Of a stretch of 64,000 bases of DNA, positions 41,247-50,308 are shown in pieces. The position numbers were made by a program, and so were the translations under genes. Position 1 is the stretch's first letter, and every line of letters begins with the position of its first letter. Origin of the DNA: Gillisella vitis (GTDB taxonomy: Bacteria; Pseudomonadota; Alphaproteobacteria; Rhizobiales; Rhizobiaceae); the NCBI RefSeq assembly GCF_001541345.2, contig NZ_LMVL02000007.1:62001-126000 (forward strand), in the 5' to 3' direction. Under the pieces are notes generated by a model. That model worked only from the letters and a program-made list of their open reading frames with translations. It had not been told where the DNA came from and did not search any database.

Positions 41247-41494
41247 TTCAAGGCGCACCTTGAATTTAGCCAACTCATTTCTTCGGGAAGGCTTTGGGCT
41301 TCGGTTGATACAACCGCCTTTTGGCATTCGAGCGCAGAGCATTGCGAACATCCTTGTCCACGATCGACAGGTCGAACCATTCCGGATCAAAGCAGCCGCC
41401 GCACCACTGAATGGTTTCGGCGTATTCAGGATCTTCCCGGTCGGCGATGGTCTCCAGGAACCGCTCATATCCTGAAACCCCGCCAACATCTTCG
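41247..41494 (+). repeat. Long direct repeat, copy 2 (within the intact pRiA4b ORF-3 gene)
   Basis: About 248 bp nearly identical to 29769-30015 in the same orientation. It spans the last about 220 bp of the intact gene plus 28 bp downstream. With copy 1 it brackets the 11-kb stress island. Confidence 0.88.
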
Positions 41495-41898
41495 GGCGGT
41501 CGCGCTCTTTCGCCGGCAACGCAGCTCCCGTGTTTGGGCGTAGAAGAGAGCGACAGGAACTCCTCAACCGAGACGGTGTGCCGCCATCCGTCCCCGAAAT
41601 CATAATTGTAGCTGAATACGGCACCTTGCTCGAAGTCCTGCAAGCGAACCTCGCTCTGCTCGAAGACCCGGGGATCGTCATCGGTCGCATCCTCTGTCAG
41701 GATCTCGACTTCCCCGTACCGCAGGCCACCAATCCGGAACTCATAGAGATGATAGTTCCACCAGTTGAATGCGGCCTGAATTCCGAGATGCAGCTGCTCC
41801 AGGTTCCAATGGACTGGCAGGACCAGTCGACGCCAGACGTCTGGCTTAATCTCATTGATAGAAACTCTGATCTGCACAGCGTTTGCGGCTTTAAACAT
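41275..41898 (-). CDS. Plasmid pRiA4b ORF-3 family protein
   Basis: A 207-residue protein with the family signature: IRVSINEIKPDVWRRLVLP, NLEQLHLGIQAAFNWWNYHLYEF, VFSYNYDFGDGWRHTVSVEEF, EDVGGVSGYERFLETIADREDPEY and DPEWFDL. The family is widespread on rhizobial plasmids and of unknown biochemical function; the conserved His, Asp and Trp residues suggest a metal- or ligand-binding fold. ATG 41898 is chosen over an upstream TTG. A broken partial copy lies at 29797-30015. Confidence 0.9.
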   Translation of the reverse strand: MFKAANAVQIRVSINEIKPDVWRRLVLPVHWNLEQLHLGIQAAFNWWNYHLYEFRIGGLRYGEVEILTEDATDDDPRVFEQSEVRLQDFEQGAVFSYNYDFGDGWRHTVSVEEFLSLSSTPKHGSCVAGERARPPEDVGGVSGYERFLETIADREDPEYAETIQWCGGCFDPEWFDLSIVDKDVRNALRSNAKRRLYQPKPKAFPKK

Positions 41899-42113
41899 TG
41901 CCCAAATGAACAAGGTTGGCGGCGATCGTCAAGATGATTGCTCGCGCCGCATGCCCGGATATTTTGCCGTGCCGCGCGTGCGACTCCCACCAAGACAACA
42001 GTCTTTGGCAGCAGTCCGGCAAACTTTCGTGTTTGAGATAACGGTATTGAAAGGACCGCCGGCTATCAAGTTCTTAGCTCTTGCGTGAGCGATCCCTTAT
42101 CGATCGGCTTGGT

Positions 42114-43499
42114 ATGCGTTTCGTTCGTTTTAAACTGGTTGGCCCAACTATTATCGGCGTGGCGGTCCTCATAGTCGGCATGGCCGCCACTTCCTATTTC
42201 GGTGTTGCACAGCTAGATGCGGAAACCCGGCGGCGGCAGGAAATGTTGGTCGAGCGGAACGTCTCCATCTGGATCAGCGAGGTTGAATTTTCGCTGACCG
42301 CCTGGACGGTCTGGGACGAAGCGATCGCCAACCTCGACAACGAGTTCGATCAAGCATGGACTGATCGTAATATCGGCGCATCCTTGATCGGTACGTCGCG
42401 CACGCGCGGCGCAATCGTGCTCGACGCCGCTGATAAGATCATCTATTCCAAGACGGATGAGACCGTGCAAGGTCTGCCGTATTTCGTCAGGGGTCCGTCG
42501 GCGATCGCGAAGGATGCGGCGGAACTGGTGAAAGGCGTTCGCATAAGAGAGCAGGAGCCCAAGCAGGCCGGCATTCCTCACCCGATTGCGGTGAGCCGGA
42601 TCATGGTTATCGGCGAGGAATCTGTTCTGCTTTCTGCCAGCCTGTTTCAATCGGACTTCGGAACATCGAAGCGCAAGGGACCGCGTGGACCCATTCTGAT
42701 CACGGCCATGCCGATCGCCGGCACGCTGCAGGGCGTTTTCGGGGAGCGGTTCGATCTGGACGACGCGCGCATCGAGCCTCTGCGCGAGGTTTCGCCCGAA
42801 CGCGCCAGGGCGGCAATTGCGGTAGGACCGCAAGGCGAGGTCGAAGTCCTATCCTGGCGTCCGCCAACTCCGGCAACCGATATATTGTGGCAATCGTTTC
42901 CCCTGATCGTCACGGTAAGCCTGGTCCTGATCATAGGATCGTATCTGATGATCAGAACGTCACATTCCGCCGCTCAGTCCCTTCTGGGGCGCGAACGTCA
43001 AATGCGCCATGCCGCCACCCACGACTTTCTTACAGGTCTTCCAAATCGATTTTTGCTGGATCTGGAGTTTGCTGCTTGCACGAGCGCTGGCGTGACACAG
43101 GTCATATGTCTCGATCTGGATGGCTTCAAAGGGGTAAACGATAGTCATGGTCACGCGGTTGGCGACGAGTTGCTGCAAGTGGTGGCCGAGCGACTCCGAT
43201 CCGGGACACGCGGTTCGGATCGGGTTTTCCGTCTTGGTGGCGACGAGTTCGCGATATTCATGCCCGGTATTTCGAGCGAGGAAGCAAGAGAGGCTTGTCA
43301 AAGATTGTCGGCCTCGCTGGCAGCGAAATTTAAGTTGCCGACCTGTGAGGTTTCGATCGGCGCGTCATTTGGCATAAGCCAGGCTGACGGTACTTCCACG
43401 AGCTGTGATGCGGCGTTGAAAGCCGCCGATGCCGCCCTTTATCATGCGAAGTCGGTGAAACGCGGCAGTGTGGTGGTTAACGACGATCTTGTTAGTTAG
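42114..43499 (+). CDS. CHASE4-GGDEF diguanylate cyclase
   Basis: A 461-residue membrane-bound cyclase. It has TM1 at about 8-28, a periplasmic CHASE4-type sensor (SLTAWTVWDEAIANLD...AWTDRNIG, then LDAADKIIYSK), TM2 at about 262-281 and a GGDEF domain with the active motif at 375-379. The RxxD product-inhibition site (RGSD, 366-369) sits the canonical five residues before it. It should make cyclic di-GMP in response to an external signal, with feedback inhibition. No EAL domain is attached. ATG 42114 is preferred; a TTG at 42081 is in frame. Confidence 0.9.
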   Translation: MRFVRFKLVGPTIIGVAVLIVGMAATSYFGVAQLDAETRRRQEMLVERNVSIWISEVEFSLTAWTVWDEAIANLDNEFDQAWTDRNIGASLIGTSRTRGAIVLDAADKIIYSKTDETVQGLPYFVRGPSAIAKDAAELVKGVRIREQEPKQAGIPHPIAVSRIMVIGEESVLLSASLFQSDFGTSKRKGPRGPILITAMPIAGTLQGVFGERFDLDDARIEPLREVSPERARAAIAVGPQGEVEVLSWRPPTPATDILWQSFPLIVTVSLVLIIGSYLMIRTSHSAAQSLLGRERQMRHAATHDFLTGLPNRFLLDLEFAACTSAGVTQVICLDLDGFKGVNDSHGHAVGDELLQVVAERLRSGTRGSDRVFRLGGDEFAIFMPGISSEEAREACQRLSASLAAKFKLPTCEVSIGASFGISQADGTSTSCDAALKAADAALYHAKSVKRGSVVVNDDLVS

Positions 43500-43774
43500 A
43501 GCCGCGCAGGATGACGGTTTTCCGGGTGGTCTCGCAACCGTGTCGGTGGCTTCAGGAAAACCTGCCTCCGTTTCAATGGCTTCAAATCGTGCCGCTGGTC
43601 TATTTGCAGGACTTTCCTTCAGCCAATGCATGCGACTGATGCGGAAAACTCCGCAACGCATATAATAAGTTTCTGAAAAATAATCCAAATTCCCGGATCA
43701 TTATGCCATCGAGAGCGTTATCAAAGTCCTGGCTACGTCTCTGTATACCAGTGAACCACGGTGGAGCTACGGCG

Positions 43775-44137
43775 ATGGGCTACAACGGCATAACGGTTCT
43801 GGTTGTGGAGGACGAGGTTCTTATCCGGATGGGCATCGTGGAGTCGCTGCAAGAAGAGGGTTTCGAGGTGCTCGAAGCATCGAACGCGGATGACGCCATT
43901 GCCGTTCTCAACAGCCATTCAGAAATTCGTCTGATGTTCACCGATATAAATATGCCGGGTAGCATGGATGGTTTGAAGCTTGCGACTGCGGTTCGCGATC
44001 GATGGCCGCCAGTCAAGATCATCGTTACGTCGGGTCATCTTCACATACGCGAGGATGCTCTTCCGGTCGTGGGGCGATTCTTTAGCAAACCGTACGATTC
44101 AACTCTCGTCGTCCGCGCGATACGCGATATGCTATAG
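43775..44137 (+). CDS. Single-domain response regulator
   Basis: A 120-residue stand-alone receiver: acidic pocket VVEDEVLIRMG, phospho-acceptor Asp57 in LMFTDINMPGSMDG, Thr/Ser in IIVTSGH and Lys in FSKPYD. This CpdR/FixJ-like short receiver type is regularly paired with HWE histidine kinases in rhizobia, and the convergent gene at 44213 is such a kinase. I use the ATG after GGTGGAG; the upstream in-frame ATG at 43703 lacks a ribosome site. Confidence 0.87.
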   Translation: MGYNGITVLVVEDEVLIRMGIVESLQEEGFEVLEASNADDAIAVLNSHSEIRLMFTDINMPGSMDGLKLATAVRDRWPPVKIIVTSGHLHIREDALPVVGRFFSKPYDSTLVVRAIRDML

Positions 44138-44212
44138 GCAGTGACATCCTTAGACATTTGTCAGCCTCATTGCACGCTATGCCACGAACTCACAGTTTGT
44201 GGCATCGTGGTG

Positions 44213-45673
44213 TCAAATTGGGGACTGACTGTGGTCATGGTCGCTCCATCCGGTGTCGAGCGGCGCGTTGATCATGCAGCGTACACCGTAAACATCATAG
44301 CTAAGGTCTACCTTTCCACCAAGCTGGCCAGACGACAGCGCTTCGATCAAGCGCGACCCAAACCCCCTTCGGGTCGGCGGAGTGACTTGAGGCCCGCCGC
44401 TCTCTTGCCATGACAGATCGAGTTGAGCGTTGGAAGGTGAAACGTCCCATGACAGTGTCACCTTTCCGGAACTCACTCCCAAGGCGCCATATTTCGCAGC
44501 GTTGGTTGCTAGTTCATGCAAGATGAGCGCGAGGCCCACCACAGCCTTTGGCGAGACCTCGACATCGGGCCCGCTGATGTTGAACTGCTCGGGTGGATAG
44601 GGAGATAACGCTTCCGAAACAGCGGTACGAAGGCTGGCAGCCTTCCAGCTTCCTCGCGTGAGCAGGTCATGTGCTCTGGCCAGGCTCTGCAACCTGGCGT
44701 CGAAGGCTGTCCTCGCGATATCGATGTCTTGTGCGCCGGCGAACGTCTGACGGGCGATTGCGGCGACCGTCGCAAGGACGTTCTTGACGCGATGGTTCAA
44801 CTCCCCAATGAGGAGATGCTGAGCTCGCTCCGCTTCTTTTCGTGCCGTGATGTCACGAGCAATCTTCGCGGCGCCGATGATCGTGCCATCCGAGCCGTAG
44901 ATTGGGGAGACAGCCAGCGAAACGTCCAGGAGACGTCCACTCTTATGCCGCCGGACGGTCTCATGGGTCTCTACCCGTTCGCCTGCCCTGATGCGGGAGA
45001 GGATGTGCTCTTCCTCATCAGGGAGGCCGTCCGGAACTAGAAGCGTGACGGACCGGCCCACAATCTCGTCGGCCGAAAACCCATACAGTTTTTCGGCTCC
45101 GGTGTTCCAGTCTGTAACCGTCATGTCGAGGTCGATGCCGAGAATTGCGTCTTCCGAGGAGGAGATGATCGACGCCATTCTTTTGAGCGTTGACTCGTAG
45201 CCGACCCGTTCCGTCGTTTCATTGACGATACAAAGGGCGGCCAACACATGGCCCTGTTCGTCGGAAACGGGTGAATACGAGATGTCGAAGTAAACTGTTT
45301 CTGGAGTGCCGCTGCGTTCGATATAAAAGGGCCTGTCTTTGGCAACGACCGTCTCGCCGCGGTCGCGAACCCTACGCAGAAGCGGCTCCAGATCGTCCCA
45401 AAGTTCGGCCCAGTTTTCTTTCGCTGGTTTCCCTAAAGCCTTCGGGTGCTTGGCACCGATCGTCGGAGCATATGCATCATTATAAATGGCGGTGAAGTCA
45501 TGGCCGCAAAACAATACGATCTGCGCGCCTGAGGGAATTGCCATGTCGACCGCACACTTTAACTGGACCGGCCAGGAGGACATCGGTCCGAGGCTGGTGT
45601 TTTCCCAGTCATAGTTGCGAATGATGTCAGCCAAGGACCGCTGATCGGAGGTGTCCGGCTTGTGATCGTGCAT
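44213..45673 (-). CDS. PAS-PAS HWE-family sensor histidine kinase
   Basis: A 486-residue cytosolic kinase. The first PAS-like region is at about 20-155, with the NYDWENTSLGPMSSWP lead typical of this rhizobial group. The second PAS is at about 165-278 (ILGIDLDMTVTDWNTGAEKLYGFSADEIVG, ending ARDITARKE). The phospho-accepting His294 lies in GELNHRVKNVLATV. The ATPase part has ALILHELATNAAKYGAL and the W-x-E triplet LSWQESGGP. GGGAGGAGG precedes the start. Its natural partner is the single-domain regulator encoded convergently at 43775. Such kinases often sense light or redox, or feed the general stress response. Confidence 0.9.
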   Translation of the reverse strand: MHDHKPDTSDQRSLADIIRNYDWENTSLGPMSSWPVQLKCAVDMAIPSGAQIVLFCGHDFTAIYNDAYAPTIGAKHPKALGKPAKENWAELWDDLEPLLRRVRDRGETVVAKDRPFYIERSGTPETVYFDISYSPVSDEQGHVLAALCIVNETTERVGYESTLKRMASIISSSEDAILGIDLDMTVTDWNTGAEKLYGFSADEIVGRSVTLLVPDGLPDEEEHILSRIRAGERVETHETVRRHKSGRLLDVSLAVSPIYGSDGTIIGAAKIARDITARKEAERAQHLLIGELNHRVKNVLATVAAIARQTFAGAQDIDIARTAFDARLQSLARAHDLLTRGSWKAASLRTAVSEALSPYPPEQFNISGPDVEVSPKAVVGLALILHELATNAAKYGALGVSSGKVTLSWDVSPSNAQLDLSWQESGGPQVTPPTRRGFGSRLIEALSSGQLGGKVDLSYDVYGVRCMINAPLDTGWSDHDHSQSPI

Positions 45674-45958
45674 TTGAACCTCCTCCCGCCTTGCATTTAT
45701 TTGAAAGCTTCCTTTTAGAAAGTCAACGCAAATCACGGCTGAAGCCGTACCGCTTTGAGCATAAAGCTATTTGGTACATGGTGTTAGCGTAACCCCGTGC
45801 GGTTGGTGAGGCTCCGCGCGTTCGAGCCCATTCAAGGTCAATTAAGGTACTGACGGCCTCTATCCAGGTGCTCGTGTTTCGGCGTGACGCCTGGCTGGGA
45901 TCAGCAGCGTTTCACGTCAACATGCACGGTGTCAGCAGGATATAAAGCCAGGCGGAAC

Positions 45959-46411
45959 CTATTCGTTTTTCGGCTTACCGAGTTCCTCGGCAAGACCGAT
46001 GAGAAGACCGTCGGGTCCGCGAATGTAGCAGAGCTTATAGGCGTCCTGATATCGAACGACATCGCCGACGAGCCTTGCGCCGTGCCCGCGCAATCTTTCA
46101 ACGGTCTCTTCGACGTCATCGACTGTGAACATGGCGCGCAGATAACCAAGGGCGTTCACCGGAGCGTTCCGATGATCAGCCACGACTTCCGGCGTGAGGA
46201 AGCGCGAAAGTTCAAGCCGGCTATGCCCATCCGGTGTGCGCATCATGGCGATTTCGACATGCTGGTCGCCCAGTCCAGTGACACGGCCGGCCCATTCGCC
46301 CTCGATCGTCGCGCGGCCCTCAAGTTCCAAGCCCAGCTCCTGAAAAAAGCCTATCGCCACTCCAAGGTCTTCGACGACGATCCCGATGTTGTCCATCCGC
46401 TTGAGCGCCAT
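45959..46411 (-). CDS. VOC (glyoxalase/dioxygenase) superfamily protein
   Basis: A 150-residue vicinal-oxygen-chelate protein: first module MDNIGIVVEDLGVAIGFFQELGLELEGR, second module LGYLRAMFTVDDVEETVERLRGHGARLVGDVV and the end YKLCYIRGPDGLLIGLAEELG. The Glu near the end (AEEL) and HVEIAMM could serve as metal ligands. It may be a lactoylglutathione lyase-like, dioxygenase or fosfomycin-type enzyme; the sequence does not decide. GGAGGCG lies before the start. It stands alone. Confidence 0.87.
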   Translation of the reverse strand: MALKRMDNIGIVVEDLGVAIGFFQELGLELEGRATIEGEWAGRVTGLGDQHVEIAMMRTPDGHSRLELSRFLTPEVVADHRNAPVNALGYLRAMFTVDDVEETVERLRGHGARLVGDVVRYQDAYKLCYIRGPDGLLIGLAEELGKPKNE

Positions 46412-46651
46412 ACTTCGCCTCCTCCGGTTTTCGGTCTCATTTACAGCTAGGACGTTGATGAACCACCAGATCCGACATCGCTATCGAAATCTCTAGGGGA
46501 CCTGAAAATAGCAGATCGGCGGTTCATTTCCTTTCAAGGCGATGACATCCTTTCAGCAACGGAAAAGAAAAACTATAAAAGGATTTCCTGTCGAGCCTCG
46601 ATGCCAATGCCCGACGCGTTCAATATGCTTCGGGTAAAGGTCTAGGGCGCT

Positions 46652-46912
46652 TCAAACGTCGACGTGCTTTACGACGTGACGCGCCCAGAAAGATCGCAAG
46701 ATTTCGTCTTCGGCAGGGTTCACCGTTTCATACTCCTCCAACAGCGTTAGGAACGCTCGATGTGGGTGCATGACATCTTCAGGATTGCGGAAGCCCCACT
46801 CACATTCCTCGCAATGCGCATAGATCGTCTGCCGTGTCACGTCCTTCTGGAGATAGAGGCGGCCCTGATTGTTACACTGTGGGCAGGTCCCGACATAATA
46901 CAGTCTCACCAT
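46652..46912 (-). CDS. Small zinc-ribbon protein
   Basis: An 86-residue protein with two Cys pairs spaced as in a zinc ribbon (CPQCNNQGRLYLQKD, then CEECEWGFRNPED). A helical, acidic C-terminal half follows (HRAFLTLLEEYETVNPAEDEILRSF). Its start overlaps the stop of the upstream membrane peptide gene (TAATG), so the two are probably co-translated. Family unknown; similar short Zn ribbons occur beside toxin or immunity genes, but this is only a possibility. Confidence 0.62.
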   Translation of the reverse strand: MVRLYYVGTCPQCNNQGRLYLQKDVTRQTIYAHCEECEWGFRNPEDVMHPHRAFLTLLEEYETVNPAEDEILRSFWARHVVKHVDV

Positions 46913-47094
46913 TAGCAATCGCCGCTTCCGCCATCCCCGCCGGTGTCGTTGCAGCCGCCGGTATGCGGAGGATAGTCGTTGCTGCCAGCGCTACCCATCA
47001 CGCCGCTGCCAAACACTCGCCGCAGTCCCTCTCTCCGTTGCCAAATGAAGACCAGCAGCACGAGTAGTACCAAGGCGAAGCTTACAGCTATCAT
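46912..47094 (-). CDS. Small single-pass membrane peptide with Gly/Cys-rich tail
   Basis: A 60-residue product: one hydrophobic span at 1-19 (MIAVSFALVLLVLLVFIWQ), a basic patch (RREGLRR), then a tail rich in Gly, Asp and Cys (GGCNDTGGDGGSGDC). The Gly/Cys-rich end recalls small membrane proteins with GGGxCGG tails. A TTG 15 bases upstream is another possible start. It is coupled to the zinc-ribbon gene. It was too small and odd to identify; expression is likely but unproven. Confidence 0.5.
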   Translation of the reverse strand: MIAVSFALVLLVLLVFIWQRREGLRRVFGSGVMGSAGSNDYPPHTGGCNDTGGDGGSGDC

Positions 47095-47422
47095 GAATTG
47101 TAACAACAATCCGAAGTCTCCGCTCTACGTGATTGCCCTGCTAGAAAAGTCCCGTCAGCCTGAGACTGGGAAAGCCGCCAAATTTCATAGATATCCCCGC
47201 GTATCTATAGCTGATAAACACTCCTACATCTAACTCAATATGGAAGCGGGGAGCGATACGCTGGCGACATGCGCATATTTGGCGCGTAGACGCCGGGTGC
47301 CTCTGCCGCTGTCGTTGGATGGACGGCCTAAGTCGCAACGTAAGCGCGAATTTCTCAGCACCTTCAGTATTTGAGCGAGCTTTGGCATGAGGTGTCCACC
47401 TAAAAGAGGCGGACACCAAGTT

Positions 47423-47857
47423 ATGGATGAAGGTCAAAAACTTACAGTGCGACTGGTCGGTCGGAATGGAAGACGCCGTTTCGATCAAAGTTCGAAAGAT
47501 CGCCTTGTCGCGGCCTGCCTTGAACCTGGCGCATCAGTATCGAAACTTGCGCGAGAACACGGGGTCAATGCGAATCTCGTTTGGAAATGGATCAGGAAAC
47601 ATACCCAGGCACATCCATTATCGCCGTCTTCGACATCTGCGTTTATTCCGGTTCAGATCGCCGCCCCGAGCAGCGAGTTCGACATTGAGATGCCAGCCAC
47701 GGATCGCGAAGAGCGATTGCCGACGGCGAAGAGGAGCGACCCGCTGACCTCTCCAGCGAAGGTGAGAGCGTCATTGCCGAATGGTGTGAGATTGACGCTG
47801 GAGTGCCGCGATCTCAGCGCATTGACGGCAATAATCGGAGCTCTGGGTCATGTTTAA
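47423..47857 (+). CDS. tnpA: IS66 accessory protein TnpA
   Basis: A 144-residue IS66 orf1 product with an N-terminal helix-turn-helix (KDRLVAACLEPGASVSKLAREHGVNANLVWKWIRKH) and a C-terminal part ending VRLTLECRDLSALTAIIGALG. It is needed with TnpB for IS66 transposition in studied relatives. I start at MDEGQKLTVRL; the longer frame begins without a ribosome site. It overlaps tnpB by eight bases. Confidence 0.9.
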   Translation: MDEGQKLTVRLVGRNGRRRFDQSSKDRLVAACLEPGASVSKLAREHGVNANLVWKWIRKHTQAHPLSPSSTSAFIPVQIAAPSSEFDIEMPATDREERLPTAKRSDPLTSPAKVRASLPNGVRLTLECRDLSALTAIIGALGHV

Positions 47858-48203
47858 GCTTGGCGCTGATCTTCAAGTCTATCTGCATCGCGAACCGATC
47901 GACTTCCGGGCCGGCATCAACAGCCTTGCGGTCCTGGTCCAGGAGACGATGGCGCTGGACCCGTTTGCTCCTGCAGTGTTTGCCTTCTGCAACCGCCGGC
48001 GTGACCGGGTGAAGCTGCTATTCTTCGATCGCTCGGGCTTTGTGCTAATCCTGAAGCGGTTGACCGAAGACAAGTTCCGATGGCCGCGCCGAGAGGTGAC
48101 GGTGGTCACACTGACGACCGAGCAACTGCATTGGATTCTCGACGGGATCGATATCGATGCGATGATCCGCCATCCCGTGCGGCAGTATCAGATCGCCGGC
48201 TGA
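47850..48203 (+). CDS. tnpB: IS66 accessory protein TnpB
   Basis: A 117-residue member of the IS66 Orf2 family: LQVYLHREPIDFRAGINSLAVLV, FAFCNRRRDRVKLLFFDRSGFVLILKRL and FRWPRREVTVVTLTTEQLHWILDGID. Complete and in the standard position before tnpC. Confidence 0.93.
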   Translation: MFKLGADLQVYLHREPIDFRAGINSLAVLVQETMALDPFAPAVFAFCNRRRDRVKLLFFDRSGFVLILKRLTEDKFRWPRREVTVVTLTTEQLHWILDGIDIDAMIRHPVRQYQIAG

Positions 48204-48256
48204 AGGTGGCGAATTGAGCTGTTGACGCGGCGACGCGGCTCAGATTCAAAACTGGG

Positions 48257-49843
48257 ATGACCCGAGCCGGCGAACTGAGCGTTGCAGAACTGATGGCGCA
48301 GTTGGCGGCCAACGCCGCCGAAATTGCTGCGCTCAAAGCCGAGAAGGAGGCCCTCTCGCAGCGGATCGTCAAACTTGAAGAAGAACTGGCGCTCGCAAGG
48401 CTCCATCGTTTTGCACCCCGCAGCGAAAAGCACATCGATCGCATCTTCAACGAGGCCGAGGAGGCCGCGGATGAGGATGACAGTAACGACGGCGACGGCG
48501 TCGATCTTCCGGATACAGGCCTGCCGCCTGTCGAGAGCGCGGCGGGAAAGAAGCGTGGCCGCAGGCCTTTACCGGAAGACCTGCCGCGCGAGCGTGTCGA
48601 ATACGACCTTGCCGACGATCAGAAGGCCTGCCCTTGCTGCGACAGTCAAATGCATCGCATGGGCGAGGCCGTTACCGAGCAACTCCATATCGAGGTCAAG
48701 GCAAAGGTCCTGCAGAATGTGCGGTTCAAACATACCTGCCGCCATTGCGACCGCACCGGGATCAACACGCCTGTCGTGATCGCGCCTATGCCGAGCCAAC
48801 CTCTGCCGGGCAGCATCGCAACCGCCTCGACGCTGGCCTTCGCGCTCGTCCACAAATACGTCGATGGCACGCCGCTCTACCGCGTGGCTCAGACGTTCGA
48901 GCGAGCCGGCGTTCCGATCAGCCGAGGCGCTCTCGCTCACTGGGTGATCGGCTCGAGCGAGAAGCATCTTCACCGCATCTATGATGCGCTGAGACTGAGG
49001 CTCAGGTCGCAGCCCCTCATTCACGGTGATGAGACGACCGTTCAGGTTCTCAAGGAAAAGGACAAGGAAGCCACCAGCACATCGTATATGTGGGCCTACC
49101 GGAGCGGCGAGGACAGTAGCGAGCCGATCGTGCTGCTCGATTATCAGCCCGGCCGCGGTCAGATTCACCCACAGGCCTTCCTCGGCGACTACCGCGGCAT
49201 ACTCATGAGCGATGGCTATACAGCCTGGCGCACATTGGATGGTGCCACGCATGTCGGATGCATGGCTCATTCCCGACGGCGCTTCGTTGAAGCACTCAAA
49301 ACCAGAAAGAACGGAGGCGGACCGCCGGAACAGGCGCTCCGGTTCTTCGAGCAGCTTTATCGGATCGAAAAGCAGGCAAGAGACAAAGCCCCAGATGCCG
49401 GCGAGACGAAGGCCGACTGCATTCGCCGCTTTCGCCAACAGCACAGCTTGCCTGTCCTGAACGCCCTCAAGTCCTGGCTCGATAATATCGCGCCAAAAGT
49501 CGTGCCGGACACCAGGCTCGGTGATGCCGTGTCCTACACTCTGAACCAATGGGATTATCTGACCCGCTATATCTCCGATGGCAGAATGCCGATCGATAAC
49601 AACATTCTGGAACGCGACATCAGAGTTTTTGCCACCGGCAGAAAGAGTTGGCTGTTCAGCGACACCGCTGATGGAGCCAAGGCCAGCGCCGTAATCTACA
49701 GTCTGATGCTGACCTGCCGTGCCTGTGGCGTCGACCCACTCACCTGGCTGCGCCACGTGCTTGCAGAGTTGCCGCAGCGCAATGAAGATGCCGACATCAG
49801 CGACTTGCTACCGTTCAACGCCTCCAACGCCGTCACAGCCTAG
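48257..49843 (+). CDS. tnpC: IS66 transposase TnpC
   Basis: A 528-residue DDE transposase. It has an N-terminal coiled coil (AELMAQLAANAAEIAALKAEKEALSQRIVKLEEELALARL), a zinc-ribbon part (KACPCCDSQMHRMG, CRHCDRTG) and the catalytic segments LIHGDETTVQV, LMSDGYTAW and NNILERDIR. No lesion is seen. It ends 36 bp before the right end of the element. Confidence 0.94.
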   Translation: MTRAGELSVAELMAQLAANAAEIAALKAEKEALSQRIVKLEEELALARLHRFAPRSEKHIDRIFNEAEEAADEDDSNDGDGVDLPDTGLPPVESAAGKKRGRRPLPEDLPRERVEYDLADDQKACPCCDSQMHRMGEAVTEQLHIEVKAKVLQNVRFKHTCRHCDRTGINTPVVIAPMPSQPLPGSIATASTLAFALVHKYVDGTPLYRVAQTFERAGVPISRGALAHWVIGSSEKHLHRIYDALRLRLRSQPLIHGDETTVQVLKEKDKEATSTSYMWAYRSGEDSSEPIVLLDYQPGRGQIHPQAFLGDYRGILMSDGYTAWRTLDGATHVGCMAHSRRRFVEALKTRKNGGGPPEQALRFFEQLYRIEKQARDKAPDAGETKADCIRRFRQQHSLPVLNALKSWLDNIAPKVVPDTRLGDAVSYTLNQWDYLTRYISDGRMPIDNNILERDIRVFATGRKSWLFSDTADGAKASAVIYSLMLTCRACGVDPLTWLRHVLAELPQRNEDADISDLLPFNASNAVTA

Positions 49844-49907
49844 CCAAGCAAGTCAACGTGCAGGGAAAATCGCGCTTACGTCGCAACGTATGAGTGCGGC
49901 GTTCATC

Positions 49908-50219
49908 CTAATTCGCCGTTAGACGCTGAACAGCTTTCGGGAAAGCGAGATGTAGGCGAGCGGTTCGAGATATTACCGAAGCCGATCCCGATCCATGTTC
50001 GAGATCCTGCCACGGAGAACACAGGATAACGGGCAGCTCGTCGCGGCATCCAGAATATAGCTTGGCTTCGGTTGATGGTTCGATTCTCAATGAACTTGGA
50101 TGAAGACTGTCCTCCCGAACGACCTTCAGCAGAGCTACCATTCGCTCGTGCAATGTGACTTCATTTTTGCCGCTATCTGTACCAATCCGAGCGGCGGCCT
50201 GGCCAAGGTGGGCCCGCAT
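49908..50219 (-). CDS. Doubtful small ORF
   Basis: A 103-residue frame (MRAHLGQAAARIGTDSGKNE, then TLHERMVALLKVVREDSLHP and a C-terminal SVISRTARLHLAFPKAVQRL). No family is recognised and the ribosome site is weak. It fills most of the 420-bp gap between the IS66 element and the MCP gene, which otherwise shows nothing. It may be chance. Confidence 0.28.
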   Translation of the reverse strand: MRAHLGQAAARIGTDSGKNEVTLHERMVALLKVVREDSLHPSSLRIEPSTEAKLYSGCRDELPVILCSPWQDLEHGSGSASVISRTARLHLAFPKAVQRLTAN

Positions 50220-50308
50220 CTCGCCCACCCCTTAGAGATCGCTCGCCTAGATTAGTATTTTTTTTAAAGCCATACACCGCCGTCGTCGATAGGATCTTCA
50301 GACCGTCT

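Larger units (their letters stand above)
47340..49879 (+). mobile_element. Intact IS66-family insertion sequence
   Basis: A 2,540-bp element with ends GTAAGCGCGA.. and ..TCGCGCTTAC (matching complements). It is flanked by an exact 8-bp duplication GTCGCAAC at 47332-47339 and 49880-49887, as expected for IS66. It carries the usual three genes (orf1/tnpA, tnpB, tnpC), all open. Clean ends and duplications suggest recent insertion into non-coding DNA. Confidence 0.93.

Noticed and set aside
48569..49756. 395-residue minus-strand ORF inside IS66 tnpC
   Set aside because: Antisense shadow of the transposase.
49908..50219. Treating the 103-residue ORF near IS66 as a confident gene
   Set aside because: Kept only at low confidence; weak ribosome site and no family.
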